Shown here one piece after another: positions 33,090-33,418 of a stretch of 33,418 nucleotides of DNA. Origin of the DNA: Elysia marginata (lineage: Eukaryota > Mollusca > Gastropoda > Plakobranchidae); the NCBI GenBank assembly GCA_019649035.1, contig BMAT01002136.1:282807-316224 (forward strand), in the 5' to 3' direction. The stretch's first letter is position 1, and every line of letters starts with the position of its first letter. The notes beneath the pieces were generated by a model. That model saw only the letters and a list, made by a program, of their open reading frames with translations. It searched no databases and was not told the origin of the DNA. The translations under genes and the position numbers were made by a program.

Positions 33090-33365
33090 GGCTCTATGGC
33101 CTAGCGGTAAGACAATCGCTCAGAGATCGGGGAATCGTGTTTCGATCCCAGGGCGAGCCAAACCAAGGACTTTAAATTGGTATTAGCAGCTGATCCGCCT
33201 AGTGTCCGGCATTATGGATTTAGTTCAGGATAATGTCACTGTATGTGGTGTATGCAAGCGCTCCTTACATCACAGTGTGGCAGCACGCTTTCAATTGTCC
33301 CCAGTGCTGTCTCTGATCTAACCCTGAAGTTGACTGGGACGTTAAAAATTCAAACAACCAACCTG
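33090..33365 (+). mobile_element. tRNA-derived SINE, family B
   Basis: A well-kept tRNA-like head (33090-33160): the acceptor-stem arms GGCTC and GAGCC still pair, with A box TGGCCTAGCGG and B box GTTTCGATCCC. An unrelated body follows, ending in GGGACGTTAAAAATTCAAAC. It differs from family A in head and body. The head is too short of a normal anticodon stem to be called a working tRNA gene. Confidence 0.82.
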
Positions 33366-33418
33366 AAATTTGAGTTGAATTTGCTCTGGTGTGTATAGGC
33401 CTGATGGGGTAAATATGT

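Noticed and set aside
33090..33160. tRNA gene
   Set aside because: The cloverleaf is incomplete and it is followed by a SINE body; it is read as a SINE head.

Overview
The window looks like a piece of an AT-rich invertebrate nuclear genome, most likely a mollusc and probably a gastropod. This is inferred from intron-rich genes, abundant tRNA-derived SINEs, decayed LINEs, a Ty3-type retrotransposon, ATT/TTC/TC microsatellites and a hammerhead ribozyme motif. No operon-like or prokaryotic structure is seen, and no true tRNA or rRNA gene was recognised.

Two multi-exon protein genes lie head-to-tail on the minus strand. Gene 1 (20458 down to 11885) is built from seven exons whose GT-AG borders and phases all agree. 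It predicts an 844-residue protein with a short conserved-looking helical N-terminus, possibly harmonin-N-like, followed by a long serine-rich, basic, probably disordered nuclear region. I do not recognise its family. About 60 to 180 bases upstream of its ATG is a dense cluster of ETS, NRF1, YY1 and ZNF143-like motifs. Beyond that lies a decayed tandem copy of the gene's second exon.

Gene 2 (from beyond 31669 down to 21569) is a divergent SLC6-family (neurotransmitter:sodium symporter) transporter. Nine consecutive exons cover extracellular loop 2, TM4 to TM12, the C-terminal tail and the stop codon. The exons for TM1 to TM3 are not in the window and must lie to the right. Residues that normally bind Na+ and Cl- in TM7 and TM8 are replaced.

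The left 11.8 kb has no supported protein gene. It carries a SINE with a perfect target-site duplication, a minus-strand LINE reverse transcriptase remnant, a 150-bp Tigger/pogo-like MITE, a plus-strand LINE 3' remnant, two copies of one SINE family and long triplet microsatellites. The 4.6-kb intron of gene 1 holds a near-complete type I hammerhead ribozyme (14840-14911) and, 360 bp upstream of it, an LTR-retrotransposon primer-binding-site-like sequence. The SLC6 introns hold a broken Ty3 element (gag, RNase H; most of RT and all of integrase missing), a LINE/SINE tail just before a splice acceptor, and TC microsatellites. The right edge has two different tRNA-derived SINEs side by side.

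The two genes show no evident functional connection. The most notable items are the hammerhead ribozyme, the uncharacterised gene with its promoter module and decayed exon copy, and the SLC6 transporter with altered ion sites.
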